Positions 22,539 through 31,618 of a stretch of DNA of 39,599 bases are shown in pieces. The notes beneath the pieces were generated by a model that worked only from the letters and a program-made list of their open reading frames with translations, ran no database searches and had not been told where the DNA came from. The stretch comes from Planctomycetia bacterium (GTDB taxonomy: Bacteria > Planctomycetota > MHYJ01 > WSZJ01): the NCBI GenBank assembly GCA_020849035.1, contig JADLHC010000274.1, positions 1-39,599 on the forward strand. The letters run 5' to 3'. Positions within the stretch are counted from its first letter, which is position 1, and each line of letters starts with the position of its first letter. A program made the translations under genes and the position numbers.

Positions 22539-22544
22539 ATTCTA
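22539..22544 (-). promoter_or_regulatory. Promoter -10 element (TAGAAT) of the thioredoxin-hpt operon
   Basis: TAGAAT on the minus strand, 30 bases before the ATG at 22508, in the 110-base divergent space. Confidence 0.5.
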
Positions 22545-22603
22545 AGCGGGCGCGCGGGAAAGTGCGGTCAATTCGGCCCGCGCCGCACGCCGTGCGTTTC
22601 GGG

Positions 22604-22609
22604 TACAGT
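22604..22609 (+). promoter_or_regulatory. Promoter -10 element (TACAGT) of the small membrane protein gene
   Basis: TACAGT lies 9 bases before the ATG at 22619; no convincing -35 is visible. Confidence 0.45.
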
Positions 22610-22618
22610 CGTTGCCCC

Positions 22619-22789
22619 ATGCGCTGGTGCCTCGCCAAGTTCCTCGAGCTGTCCGGGATATCGCTTCTCGCCTCCGCCCTCTATTGGGGGGTGGGGCAGG
22701 GGAGCATGAAGATGGAGATGCGGCTGCTGGCGCTGGGATCGGTGGTGTTCGCTGCGGGGTGGTGGCTGGAGCCGAGGGGGGCGCGGTGA
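22619..22789 (+). CDS. Small two-helix membrane protein
   Basis: A 56-residue product with two hydrophobic helices: LELSGISLLASALYWGVGQG (about 9-28) and RLLALGSVVFAAGWWL (about 35-50), joined by a short Met-rich loop (SMKMEM). No family name can be given. The ATG at 22619 follows TACAGT by 9 bases. Its stop overlaps the GTG start of the propeller gene (GTGA), so the two are co-translated and probably work together, for example with this protein as a membrane partner; that is inference. Confidence 0.65.
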   Translation: MRWCLAKFLELSGISLLASALYWGVGQGSMKMEMRLLALGSVVFAAGWWLEPRGAR

Positions 22790-24753
22790 AGCGGGCGGTG
22801 CTGGCGTGGACGGTCCTGGCGGCGGCGGCCTGGGGGCAGGCGGTGTCGCCGCGCTGGGTGGAGGAGACGCCGGAACTCGCCGCGGCGAGGCGGGCGGCGG
22901 AGTCGGGCCGCGCGACCGAGGCGGCGGCGAAGATCCTGAAGGTGATGGACGACCCGGAGACGGTGGACGTCTTCGTGGGGGATCCGGGGACGCGCGGCGT
23001 GGTCCGCGGGCTGCGCGCGACGGCCCGCAGGCTGGCGGGCGAGCTGGCCGCGGAGTCGCCGGCGTTCCGCGACGCGTGGGAGGCGGAGGCCGCGCTCCGG
23101 CTCGCTTCAGTGCGCGCCGGCGACCGCGAGCGCGCCGGGCTGGAGCGCGTGGCGAGCGTCTTCCGCGGCACGGACGCCGCGCGGCGGGCGCTGCGGCGGC
23201 TGTCGGCGCTGGCATGGGAGGAGGGCCGGCCGGGCCGCACCGCGGACCTGCTCGAGCAGTGCGGGCTCGACCTGACGCCCCGGGAAGCCGCCCGGCTCGC
23301 CGCCGGCCGGCGCGCCACCGGGCGCGGCCCCTCGGCGGGGGAGTGGCTGCGGCGCTGGGAGTCCTCGCGCGCCGCCGGCCTCCGCCCCAGTCTCCCCACC
23401 GGCGGATTCCCGCCGCTCGACTCCCCCCTCCTCGTCCGCGGCGTCCCCACGACGCTGCAGGCTTTCCTCGACACGCTCCGGCCCTCGACCCCGCCTCCCT
23501 GGCGCGGCGAGCTCGACTCCTCGCGCCCCCCGTTCCCGCCCCTCCGCCCCCTCGCCGGCCCCCCCCAGCGCGTCGTCCTCTTCGACCAGCTCCCCGCCAA
23601 CGCCGCACCCCCCGGCGGCGACGGCGTCGTCTTCCGAGACCTCACCGCCTGGAACGGCGGCTCTCCCGTCCGCCTGCTCGCGGCGGGGAAGCGCCTGGTC
23701 GCCTCGTCCCGGCACGGACTCTCCGTGCTCGACCGCGCCCCCGACGGCCGATGGCGCGTCGCCGCCGGGCCCCGCGGCGCACCCCCGCTCGCTTCCCACG
23801 GCCTGGCGACCGACGGCCGCCGCGCCTTTACGCTCGTCCCCGACCCCGACGGCCGCGCAGGCACCGTCCGACTCGTTCCCGCCGCCTTCGACGTCTCCTC
23901 GGGCACCCCCGTCCGCCTCTGGGTCGGCGCCACCGCCGACGAGGAGGGACCGTTCGACCGCGCCTGGGCCTCCGGTCCCCCCGCCCTCCACGAGGGCCGC
24001 CTCTACGTCCCCTCCGCCCTCGTCGACTCCGCCTTCGTCCCCTCACTCGTCTGCCTCGACGCCGCAACCGGCGCCCGCCTCTGGGCCACACCCCTCGGCG
24101 AAGCCTCCCGCCAGCTCTTCAGCACCACCACCCGCACCGCCTCCTCGCCCCCCACCGTCCGCGACGGACTCGTCCTCCTCTCCACCGGCCAGGGCCTCGT
24201 CGCCGCCCTCGACGCCGCCACCGGCGATCCCGAGTGGCTCTTCGCCTACCCCGGCTCCGAGGATGCAGGCACCTTCGCCGACGCACCCCCCTGCCTCGCC
24301 GGCGCCCGAGCCCTCTTCACACCCCTCGACGCCCGCTCCGAACTCCTCCTCGACCTCCACGCCGCCCGCGCCCTCGTCCCCCCGTGGCCCGCCGCACTTC
24401 CCCCGTTCCGCTTCGCCCTCCCCGACGGCCCCCGCATCGTCCTCTGCGGCTCGGACGGCGCCCTCGCTGGCGAAGGCGGCGCGCGCGGCGTCGTGAAAGT
24501 CCTGAACTCCCGGCCCTCCGGCGACGTCCTATTCGAGCTCCCCGACCCTCCGGCCGGAAGGCCTGCGGCGTGGGAAGGGATGCTCTTCGTGCCGACGCAG
24601 CAGGAGCTCCTCGCGATGGACCTGGCCTCCGGCGCGCTCACCGTCCTGCGGACGTGGGGCGAGGCGGAAGCGGGGGACATTGTGCGGCTTCCCGGCTGGC
24701 TGGCGGTCGTTCGGGAAGGAGAGATCCGGATGTGGGAAGCTCAGGACCGGTGA
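22786..24753 (+). CDS. Secreted PQQ-like beta-propeller protein
   Basis: A 655-residue product beginning with GTG (overlapping the previous stop) and a signal peptide (MKRAVLAWTVLAAAAWGQA). The first 200 residues are helical and TPR-like (AAESGRATEAAAKILKVM), then a proline-rich stretch. The rest is a propeller of the PQQ/quinoprotein type: LVCLDAATGARLWATPLGE, then LVAALDAATGDPEWLFAYPG and LLAMDLASGALTVLRTW are clear blades with the D-A-x-T-G-x-x-x-W signature. Binding of PQQ itself cannot be judged; many such proteins are only scaffolds. The layout (helical repeats then propeller) is the same as in the 1400-residue protein downstream, so the two may be related. The middle third uses C-ending codons almost only, while both ends use G-ending ones. 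Confidence 0.82.
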   Translation: MKRAVLAWTVLAAAAWGQAVSPRWVEETPELAAARRAAESGRATEAAAKILKVMDDPETVDVFVGDPGTRGVVRGLRATARRLAGELAAESPAFRDAWEAEAALRLASVRAGDRERAGLERVASVFRGTDAARRALRRLSALAWEEGRPGRTADLLEQCGLDLTPREAARLAAGRRATGRGPSAGEWLRRWESSRAAGLRPSLPTGGFPPLDSPLLVRGVPTTLQAFLDTLRPSTPPPWRGELDSSRPPFPPLRPLAGPPQRVVLFDQLPANAAPPGGDGVVFRDLTAWNGGSPVRLLAAGKRLVASSRHGLSVLDRAPDGRWRVAAGPRGAPPLASHGLATDGRRAFTLVPDPDGRAGTVRLVPAAFDVSSGTPVRLWVGATADEEGPFDRAWASGPPALHEGRLYVPSALVDSAFVPSLVCLDAATGARLWATPLGEASRQLFSTTTRTASSPPTVRDGLVLLSTGQGLVAALDAATGDPEWLFAYPGSEDAGTFADAPPCLAGARALFTPLDARSELLLDLHAARALVPPWPAALPPFRFALPDGPRIVLCGSDGALAGEGGARGVVKVLNSRPSGDVLFELPDPPAGRPAAWEGMLFVPTQQELLAMDLASGALTVLRTWGEAEAGDIVRLPGWLAVVREGEIRMWEAQDR

Positions 24754-24824
24754 GTCGGGCTGGTCGTTGAAGGAAGGGCGTCCGGGCGGCCCAAAAAACA
24801 GGCCGGGGCCCTCTCGAGGGCTGA

Positions 24825-24830
24825 TAGACT
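24825..24830 (+). promoter_or_regulatory. Promoter -10-like element (TAGACT) upstream of the moxR string
   Basis: TAGACT lies 43 bases before the ATG of the MoxR gene, giving a leader with an AGGAGG ribosome-binding site at 24864-24869. This is a possible own promoter for the six-gene string; no -35 is evident. Confidence 0.4.
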
Positions 24831-24873
24831 CTGCGTCCCCCGAAGGGGCGTTCCGAACAACTCAGGAGGAATC

Positions 24874-25944
24874 ATGGCCGACGTGAGCACGACGCCTGCC
24901 GGCGACATGGAGGCGATCCAGAAGCTGAAGGGCGCCTACGACAAGATGCGCGCGGAGATCGGCAAGGCGATCGTCGGGCAGGAGCAGGTGATCGAGCAGC
25001 TGATGATCGCGATCTTCGCGCGCGGGCACTGCCTGCTGGTCGGCGTGCCGGGGCTGGCCAAGACCCTGATGATCCGGACGCTGGCGCAGACGCTGAGCCT
25101 GAATTTCAGCCGCATCCAGTTCACTCCCGACCTGATGCCGTCGGACATCACGGGCACGGAAGTCATCGCGGAGGACAAGGCGTCGGGCACCCGCCAGCTC
25201 CAGTTCATCAAGGGCCCGATCTTCACGAACATCCTCCTCGCGGACGAAATCAACCGCACGCCGCCCAAGACGCAGGCGGCGCTGCTCGAGGCCATGCAGG
25301 AGTTCCAGGTGTCGGCGGGCGGCAAGAAGCACCCCCTCACGCCGCCGTTCTTCGTCCTCGCGACCCAGAACCCGATCGAGCAGGAAGGCACCTACCCCCT
25401 TCCCGAGGCGCAGCTCGACCGCTTCATGTTCCAGGTCAACGTCGGCTACCCGACGGAGGCGGAGGAGCTGGAAGTCATGAAGCTGACGACGTCGCCGTTC
25501 GACGCGAAGCTGTCGCCGGTGCTGTCGGGGGCGGACATCCAGCAGCTGCAGGACGTGGTGAGGCGCGTGCCGGTGGCGGATCACGTGATCCGGTACGCGA
25601 TGAAGCTGACGCGGGCGACGCGCATCCACGGGAAGGACCCGGTCCCGGACTTCGTGAGGCAGTGGGTGTCGTGGGGCGCCGGGCCGCGTGCGAGCCAGTA
25701 CCTGATCATCGGCGCGAAGGCGCGGGCGATCCTGAAGGGGCGGTTCTACGTCTCGACGGAGGACATCCGCGCGGTGGCGCACCCGGTGCTCCGGCACCGC
25801 GTGCTGTGCAACTTCGCCGCCGAGGCCGAGGGCGTGACGAGCGACAAGATCGTGGACAAGCTGATCGAGGTGACGCCGGCGGCGGAGGGGGATGCGGCGA
25901 AGGACCCGCGGATGCCCAAGGTTCTCGGGCCGGCGCAGGGGTAG
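24874..25944 (+). CDS. moxR: MoxR-family AAA+ ATPase
   Basis: A 356-residue cytoplasmic ATPase of the MoxR family, thought to act as a chaperone that matures VWA-domain proteins encoded beside it. Visible are Walker A (GVPGLAKT, 57-64), the MoxR-typical [15 protein letters not shown] (about 80-94), Walker B (LLADEINR, 121-128), [14 protein letters not shown], the sensor [20 protein letters not shown] (153-172) and the lid domain with [16 protein letters not shown]. The length is normal. A good AGGAGG Shine-Dalgarno sequence precedes the ATG. It leads a string with DUF58, two VWA membrane proteins, a giant propeller protein and a cyclase-like protein, all on one strand. This order is familiar from planctomycete genomes. 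Confidence 0.95.
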   Translation: MADVSTTPAGDMEAIQKLKGAYDKMRAEIGKAIVGQEQVIEQLMIAIFARGHCLLVGVPGLAKTLMIRTLAQTLSLNFSRIQFTPDLMPSDITGTEVIAEDKASGTRQLQFIKGPIFTNILLADEINRTPPKTQAALLEAMQEFQVSAGGKKHPLTPPFFVLATQNPIEQEGTYPLPEAQLDRFMFQVNVGYPTEAEELEVMKLTTSPFDAKLSPVLSGADIQQLQDVVRRVPVADHVIRYAMKLTRATRIHGKDPVPDFVRQWVSWGAGPRASQYLIIGAKARAILKGRFYVSTEDIRAVAHPVLRHRVLCNFAAEAEGVTSDKIVDKLIEVTPAAEGDAAKDPRMPKVLGPAQG

Positions 25945-25973
25945 CGCCCGGGCCGCCCCCGGAGAATCTCCCC

Positions 25974-26879
25974 ATGGCTGAACGCCAGAGCAAGTACCTC
26001 GACCCCAAGATCCTGAACCGCGTCGCGCGGCTGAACATCCGCGCGCGGACCGTGATGGAGGGATTCGTGAGCGGGCTCCACAAGAGCCCCTACCACGGGT
26101 TCTCCGTCGAGTTCGCGCAGCACCGCGAGTACACGCCCGGCGACGACCTGCGCTTCCTCGACTGGAAGGTCTACGGCCGCAGCGACCGCCTCTACATCAA
26201 GCAGTACGAGCAGGAGACGAACCTCCGCTCGTACATCCTTCTCGACGCCTCGGAGTCGATGGACTACGAGAGCGAGAACGGCACCAAGTTCGACTACGCC
26301 GCGACCATCGCCGCCTCCCTGTCCCACCTGATCATGGAGCAGCAGGACTCCGCGGGGCTCGTCCTGTTCGACCGCATGATCACCAAGTTCGTGCACGCCC
26401 AGTGCAGTCCGCAGCACCTCAAGGTCATCGTGACGGAGATGGAGGCGCAGAAGGCGACCGAGAAGACGGACCTCGGCCGCGTGCTCCACGACACCGCGGA
26501 GCGCATCAAGAACAAGAGCCTCGTCATCGTCGTCAGCGACCTCATGGACAAGCCCGAGTCCATCATCTCCGGGCTCCAGCACCTCAAGCACGGCCGCCAC
26601 GACGTCATCGTCATCCACGTCCTCGACGAGTATGAGGCCCGCTTCCCGTTCGACCGCATGACCCGCTTCGACGGCCTCGAGGGCTACCCCTGGCTGATCG
26701 TGGACCCCAAGCCGCTTCGCGAGGCGTACCTCGAGGAGGTGCGAAAGTTCACCAACGAGATCCGCCGCGGCTGCCTCGCGCAGCGGATCGACTACGTGCA
26801 GGTCACGACCGACCAGCCCGTCGAGGTCGCGCTCTCCGCCTACCTCGCCCGCCGGCTCGCGAAGATGAGGGCGAAGTAA
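25974..26879 (+). CDS. DUF58 / VWA-like protein
   Basis: A 301-residue cytoplasmic protein of the DUF58 family, usual partner of MoxR. The family signature is clear: HGFSVEFAQHREYTPGDDLR followed by FLDWKVYGRSDRLYIKQ (about 41-77). A von Willebrand A-like fold follows with a complete MIDAS start DASES (D91-S95), then SLVIVVSDLMDKPESI as the later strand. Its role by family is metal-dependent protein binding, coupled to MoxR. It starts 29 bases after the moxR stop, and its TAA overlaps the ATG of the next gene (TAATG), so translation is coupled. Confidence 0.93.
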   Translation: MAERQSKYLDPKILNRVARLNIRARTVMEGFVSGLHKSPYHGFSVEFAQHREYTPGDDLRFLDWKVYGRSDRLYIKQYEQETNLRSYILLDASESMDYESENGTKFDYAATIAASLSHLIMEQQDSAGLVLFDRMITKFVHAQCSPQHLKVIVTEMEAQKATEKTDLGRVLHDTAERIKNKSLVIVVSDLMDKPESIISGLQHLKHGRHDVIVIHVLDEYEARFPFDRMTRFDGLEGYPWLIVDPKPLREAYLEEVRKFTNEIRRGCLAQRIDYVQVTTDQPVEVALSAYLARRLAKMRAK

Positions 26880-29092
26880 TGGGCTTCCTGCACGGACCGC
26901 TCCTCTGGCTCGGGGTCGCGGGGTCGATCCCGATCCTGATCCACCTGTTCAACCGGCAGCGCTACAAGCGGGTCCGGTGGGCGGCGATGGAGTGGCTGAT
27001 GGCGGCGCTGAAGAAGACGCGGCGCCGGATGCAGATCGAGAATCTGATCCTCCTGCTGATCCGCGTGGCGGTGCTCGTGCTCCTGGCCGCGGCCCTCGCC
27101 CGGCCGTTCTTCCAGAGCGCCTTCGCCGGCAGGCTCGGGGAGTCGAACACCCACGCCGTCATCGTGCTCGACGTGTCCTACTCGATGGACTACCGCGGCC
27201 CCGACCGCGGCACGCCCCTCGAAAAGGCCCGAGCCGTCGCCCAGGGCATCCTCAACGACCTCAAGACCACCGAGAACGACCGCTTCTCCCTCATCCTCCT
27301 GACCGACACCCCCAACGCCGCCATCGGCGAGCCCTCCAGCCGCGTCGACATGGGCCGCGAGATCGTCAGCGGCGCCGTCGCCACCGACCAGGCAACCTCC
27401 ATCCCCCGCACCATGGAGCTCGTCCGCGACGCCCTCGAGAAGTCCACCAACCTCGTCAAGAAGGTCTTCGTCATCACCGACAACCAGCGCCACGGCTGGA
27501 CCGTCGCCGAGAAAGACCGCACCCGCGTCGCAGAGCTCTTCAAGCAGGTCTCCGACATGACCGCCCCCAACGGCGGCGGCGTCTACCTGTACGACGTGGG
27601 CGGAAGCGCCGTGGACAACATCGGGGTCGTGGGGCTGGAGATCGGGCCGTCGCAGAAGGTGGTCTCGACGGACAACGCGTGCGAGTTCGTTGCGACCGTC
27701 CGCAACCACGGCTCCATGCAGGTCACGGACGTCGTGCTGAACATCTTCGTCGACGGGGCCAAGCAGGGCTCCTACACGCTGGCGGTTCCCGCGCACGACG
27801 TCCTGCGGCAGTCCTTCTATCACACGTTTCGCGAGCCGGGCCCGCACGCGGTCACCGTCGAGCTCGAGCCGGACGCCCTCTCACACGACAACAGGCGGTC
27901 GCTGGCGGTCGACGTGCGCGAGGCGCTTAAGGTGCTGATGGTGAACGGCGAGAAAGGCCCGACGATGCAGACGGACGAGGTGATGGCGCTGAAGGCGGCG
28001 CTGAACCCGTCCACGGACGCGACGGACAAGCGCTGGGTGTTCAGCATCACGGAGGTGCTGGAGAGCGGGTTCGCCCGGGAGGACGTCCGGCGCTTCGACC
28101 TCGTCGTGCTGGCGAACGTGGAGACGGTCAGCCCGGAGGAAACCGCCGTCCTCGAGGAGTACGTCAAGGCAGGCGGAGGACTCCTCCTGTTCCTGGGCGA
28201 CAAGGTCGAGTCCTACACCTGGAACCAGAGCATCTGGCGCAACGGCGACGGCCTGATCCCCTGCGAGCTCGACAAGCCCGCCGGGTACCCCAGGAACGAC
28301 GACGCCATGAAGTTCACGGCCGTCGACTACACGCACCCCGCGCTCGCCTACTTCCAGACCGCCAAGCCGACGCTCGGGCGCCTCCTCGTCAGCCAGTACT
28401 GGGCCGTCAAGCCGTTCGAGGCCAGGCCGGACGTCCGCGTCCTCGCCTCCCTCGGCGTCCCTGGCGCCGACCCCGCGCCGCTCCTCGTCGAGCGCCGCAT
28501 GGGCCGCGGCCGCGTCATCCTCTGCACCACCGCCCCGGACTTCGAGTGGGGCCTCATGCCCAAGGTCCCCGGCTTCGTCATCCTCTTCGACCAGATCAGC
28601 CAGTACCTCGCTTCCCCGCCCCAGCGCTTCCGCAACATCACCGTCGGCGAGTCCATCGAATACACCCTCAAGGCCACCGAGTTCGCGCGGAAATTCCAGA
28701 TCATCACGCCGCGCCAGAACCGCGCGGAAATCTCGCCGGTCAAGGCCGGGGAGCACGCGTACCACCTCAACTTCTCCGGCACGACCGAGGCCGGCCTCTA
28801 CGGCCTCGAGCGCGACCCGCAGGAGGGCGAGACCCAGGCCACCCTGCTCACCTGGTACGCCGTCAACGTGGACCCGGAAGAGGGCCTTGTCGAGAAGATG
28901 ACCGAGCAGGAGCTCCGCACGATGTACCCGCAGTTCCGGTTCACCTACGTCGAGCAGGGAACCGGCCGTGAACCCGAGAAAATCGCCGTCAAGGCCCCCG
29001 CTTCCAACATCTGGAAGTACCTCGTCGGCCTGATCCTGGGGCTGCTCGTGCTGGAGACGTGCCTGGCGCAGGTGTTCGGAGCGAAGCGATAG
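26879..29092 (+). CDS. BatA-like membrane protein with VWA domain
   Basis: A 737-residue inner-membrane protein. The N-terminus is the BatA / aerotolerance-regulator double-helix module (LLWLGVAGSIPILIHLFNRQ, then the second helix LLIRVAVLVLLAAALARPFF at about 59-78). A VWA domain follows with the MIDAS motif DVSYS (98-102) and KVFVITDN as a later strand. After it come beta-rich segments and a class I glutamine-amidotransferase-like fold (VVLANVETVSPEETAVLEEY, then GGGLLLFLGDKVE) without an obvious catalytic Cys. A last transmembrane helix lies near the C-terminus (YLVGLILGLLVLETCLA). Bat proteins were linked to aerotolerance in Bacteroides, but the function elsewhere is open. It is coupled to the DUF58 gene by overlap, and the next gene begins 1 base after its stop. 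Confidence 0.9.
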   Translation: MGFLHGPLLWLGVAGSIPILIHLFNRQRYKRVRWAAMEWLMAALKKTRRRMQIENLILLLIRVAVLVLLAAALARPFFQSAFAGRLGESNTHAVIVLDVSYSMDYRGPDRGTPLEKARAVAQGILNDLKTTENDRFSLILLTDTPNAAIGEPSSRVDMGREIVSGAVATDQATSIPRTMELVRDALEKSTNLVKKVFVITDNQRHGWTVAEKDRTRVAELFKQVSDMTAPNGGGVYLYDVGGSAVDNIGVVGLEIGPSQKVVSTDNACEFVATVRNHGSMQVTDVVLNIFVDGAKQGSYTLAVPAHDVLRQSFYHTFREPGPHAVTVELEPDALSHDNRRSLAVDVREALKVLMVNGEKGPTMQTDEVMALKAALNPSTDATDKRWVFSITEVLESGFAREDVRRFDLVVLANVETVSPEETAVLEEYVKAGGGLLLFLGDKVESYTWNQSIWRNGDGLIPCELDKPAGYPRNDDAMKFTAVDYTHPALAYFQTAKPTLGRLLVSQYWAVKPFEARPDVRVLASLGVPGADPAPLLVERRMGRGRVILCTTAPDFEWGLMPKVPGFVILFDQISQYLASPPQRFRNITVGESIEYTLKATEFARKFQIITPRQNRAEISPVKAGEHAYHLNFSGTTEAGLYGLERDPQEGETQATLLTWYAVNVDPEEGLVEKMTEQELRTMYPQFRFTYVEQGTGREPEKIAVKAPASNIWKYLVGLILGLLVLETCLAQVFGAKR

Positions 29093-29093
29093 C

Positions 29094-31583
29094 ATGGACT
29101 GGACGAAGTGGCTGCTGGGGGTGGACCGGGGCCTGGTGAACGAATACGGGCGCTGGGAGGTCCGCTGGCAGGCGATGCCCAAGGCCTGGGTCATCGTGCT
29201 GGTCCTGCTGCCGCTCGTCCTGGCGATCCCCGGGTACTTCTACCGCCGTGAGAACCAGACCGCGCCGGGCGGCGCGCGCCTGGCGTTGTCGATCATCCGC
29301 AGCCTGCTGATCTCGGTGCTGCTGCTGGCCCTGTTCCAGCCGATCCTGTTCCTCGAGCGCGAGCTGACCAAGGAGTCGTACCTCGTCGTGCTCGTAGACG
29401 AGTCGCTCTCGATGGAGATCAAGGACAAGTACTCCGAGGCGGCGCAGTTCGAGGCGCTCGCCCGGGTGACGGGGAAGCTGAAGGACGGGCGGCTCACCGC
29501 GGAGGCCGAGGACCAGCTGCGGCGCACGTCGCGGCTGGAGCTGGTGAACCTGGCGCTCAAGAACCCGAACCTGCGGATCCTGGACCAGCTCAAGGACCGG
29601 TACATCTTCAAGGCGTACTCGTTCGCGAAGGGGATTTCGCCGGAGCCGCCCCTGGGGGCGATGGCGATCCCGACGGAGTCTGACCGGAGGGGCCCGTTCA
29701 AGGAGACGGGGATCGGGACCGCGATCGACGGGGTCCTCAAGGAACTTCACGGCCAGCCGATCGCCGCGATGGTGATCATCACGGACGGGCGGAACAACTC
29801 GGGCACGGACCCCGTGGTCGTCGCCGAGCAGCTCGCCGACCGCGGGACGAAGATCCCGATCTACACCGTCGGCGTCGGGAACCCACTTCCCCCGAAGGAC
29901 ATCGCCCTGTCGAAGCTGGAGGCGCCGGAGGTTGCAGTGGCGGGCGACTTCGTGGAGTTCAAGTTCGCGGTGACGTCGAAGGGGTTCGCGGGGGAGACGA
30001 TCCAGGTCTCGATGACGGAGCACGACCAGTCGGTCGCGCCGATGCTGGACGTGAAGCTGGAGGGGAAGGACCGGGAGGTGGAGCAGGCGGCGCTGATGAG
30101 GTGGAAGCCGGAGAAGCCGGGCGAATTCGTGGTGAAGGTGTCCACGCCGGTGCGCAGCGAGGAGATCGTCGAGACCAACAACGAGCTGGTCCACCACATC
30201 CGGATCGTGGACAACAAGATCAAGGTGTTGTTTGTCGAGGGGTACCCGCGCTGGGAGTACCGCTACCTTAAGAACGCGCTGGTGCGGGACAAGTCAATGC
30301 AGGTGGACGTCTGGCTCGCATCGGCGGACGCGAACTTCCCGCAGGAGGGGACACCGGGTCGGCTGCCGCTGACGGAGTTCCCGGCTGAGAAGAAGCAGCT
30401 GGCCGAGTACGACGTGATCATCCTGGGCGACGTGAACCCGCACAACCTCGGGACGCACGCGCTGACGGCGAGCCAGGTCTGGGAGAACCTCGTGACGGTC
30501 GTCGAGGAGCTGGGCGGCGGTCTCGTGATGATCGCGGGCGAGCTGTACTCGCCCCGCGAGTACAAGGACACGCCGATCGCCCGGCTCCTGCCGGTCTCGA
30601 TCGATGCCTCCAGCGCCTCCTCCGCGATCCTCCACGAGGACCCCGTCCGCGTGGAGCTGACCCCGTTCGGCAAGGAGAGCCCTCTCCTGCGGCTCGTCCC
30701 GACGATGACCCCCGAGGAAAACGTCGAGATGTGGGAAGACGCCGACGGCAAGGGCGACGGCCTCGCGGGGTTCTACTGGTTCTACAAGGCGCGCTCCCCC
30801 AAGGCCGGCGCAACCGTGCTTGCCACCCACCCGACGTACGAGGTCGAGAACGGCCAGAAACTCCCTGTCTTCTGCTACCAGCGCATCGGCCGCGGCCTCT
30901 GCTTCTTCTCCGCGGTCGACTCCACCTGGCGCTGGCGCTACCTCCGCGGCGACCAGTACTTCTATACGTTCTGGGGCCAGGTCATGCGCCATTGCCGAAG
31001 CGGCAAGCTGAGCGGGTCCAAACGCTTCCAGCTCGAGCTCGACAAGAACGAGTACACGCTGATGGACCGGGTTCGGATCACGGCGCGGGTGCTGGACCGC
31101 GAGTACGAGCCGCTTCGGGAGGCGACGTACAGCGTGACGCTGACGGCGCCGGACCAGATGCCGGTGGAAGTCGAGATGAAGGCCGTGGAGAACCCGCAGA
31201 ACGACCCGCGGAAGGCGGGGGTGTTCGAGGCGGACTACAATCCGAGCCGGCTGGGGCGGTACGAGCTGGCGCTGGGGCCGCGGGGCCTGGACGACTCCGC
31301 GCCGAAGGTGGTCGTGGCGTTCAACGTGACGGAGCCGAACCAGGAGAACGAGAACCCGGTCCTGGACGCCCAGACGCTGATCAAGGTGTCCGAGACGACC
31401 CGCGGGAAGTTCCTCCCGTTCTACGAGGTCGACAAGCTGCTTTTCACCATCAAGGAGACGGGCGAGATCGTAGATATAGAGACGAAGGAGCAGGACCTGT
31501 GGGACACCCCGCTGGTCTACCTGCTGTTCGCCCTTCTCATCACCGTGGAGTGGGTCTTCAGGAAGTTCGTGAGGCTCATCTAG
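29094..31583 (+). CDS. Membrane protein with VWA domain and glutamine-amidotransferase-like domain
   Basis: An 829-residue inner-membrane protein, built like its upstream neighbour but longer. Two helices lie near the N-terminus (WVIVLVLLPLVLAIPGYF at about 32-49 and LLISVLLLALFQPILFL at about 71-87), then a VWA domain with MIDAS DESLS (102-106), a long insertion, and MVIITDGRNNSGTDP. A beta-sandwich region precedes an amidotransferase-like fold (KVLFVEGYPRWEYRYLKNAL; DVIILGDVNPHNLGTHAL; VVEELGGGLVMIAGE). A final beta domain and a C-terminal helix (YLLFALLITVEWVFRKF) follow. The class I amidotransferase catalytic Cys is not visible at the nucleophile elbow, so it is probably not an enzyme. 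It starts 1 base after the previous stop, clearly the same operon. Confidence 0.9.
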   Translation: MDWTKWLLGVDRGLVNEYGRWEVRWQAMPKAWVIVLVLLPLVLAIPGYFYRRENQTAPGGARLALSIIRSLLISVLLLALFQPILFLERELTKESYLVVLVDESLSMEIKDKYSEAAQFEALARVTGKLKDGRLTAEAEDQLRRTSRLELVNLALKNPNLRILDQLKDRYIFKAYSFAKGISPEPPLGAMAIPTESDRRGPFKETGIGTAIDGVLKELHGQPIAAMVIITDGRNNSGTDPVVVAEQLADRGTKIPIYTVGVGNPLPPKDIALSKLEAPEVAVAGDFVEFKFAVTSKGFAGETIQVSMTEHDQSVAPMLDVKLEGKDREVEQAALMRWKPEKPGEFVVKVSTPVRSEEIVETNNELVHHIRIVDNKIKVLFVEGYPRWEYRYLKNALVRDKSMQVDVWLASADANFPQEGTPGRLPLTEFPAEKKQLAEYDVIILGDVNPHNLGTHALTASQVWENLVTVVEELGGGLVMIAGELYSPREYKDTPIARLLPVSIDASSASSAILHEDPVRVELTPFGKESPLLRLVPTMTPEENVEMWEDADGKGDGLAGFYWFYKARSPKAGATVLATHPTYEVENGQKLPVFCYQRIGRGLCFFSAVDSTWRWRYLRGDQYFYTFWGQVMRHCRSGKLSGSKRFQLELDKNEYTLMDRVRITARVLDREYEPLREATYSVTLTAPDQMPVEVEMKAVENPQNDPRKAGVFEADYNPSRLGRYELALGPRGLDDSAPKVVVAFNVTEPNQENENPVLDAQTLIKVSETTRGKFLPFYEVDKLLFTIKETGEIVDIETKEQDLWDTPLVYLLFALLITVEWVFRKFVRLI

Positions 31584-31618
31584 AGGAGACGGCGGTTCGG
31601 GGGACCCGCCCGCCACCG

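Noticed and set aside
22806-24770. 654-codon frame overlapping the propeller gene on the same strand
   Set aside because: It encodes mostly Arg/Pro/Ala-rich sequence and starts inside the propeller gene, which has clear blades and coupled translation.
30731-31618. Upstream extension of the giant propeller protein into the preceding gene
   Set aside because: It overlaps the VWA/amidotransferase-like gene in another frame and would bury the signal peptide at 31619.
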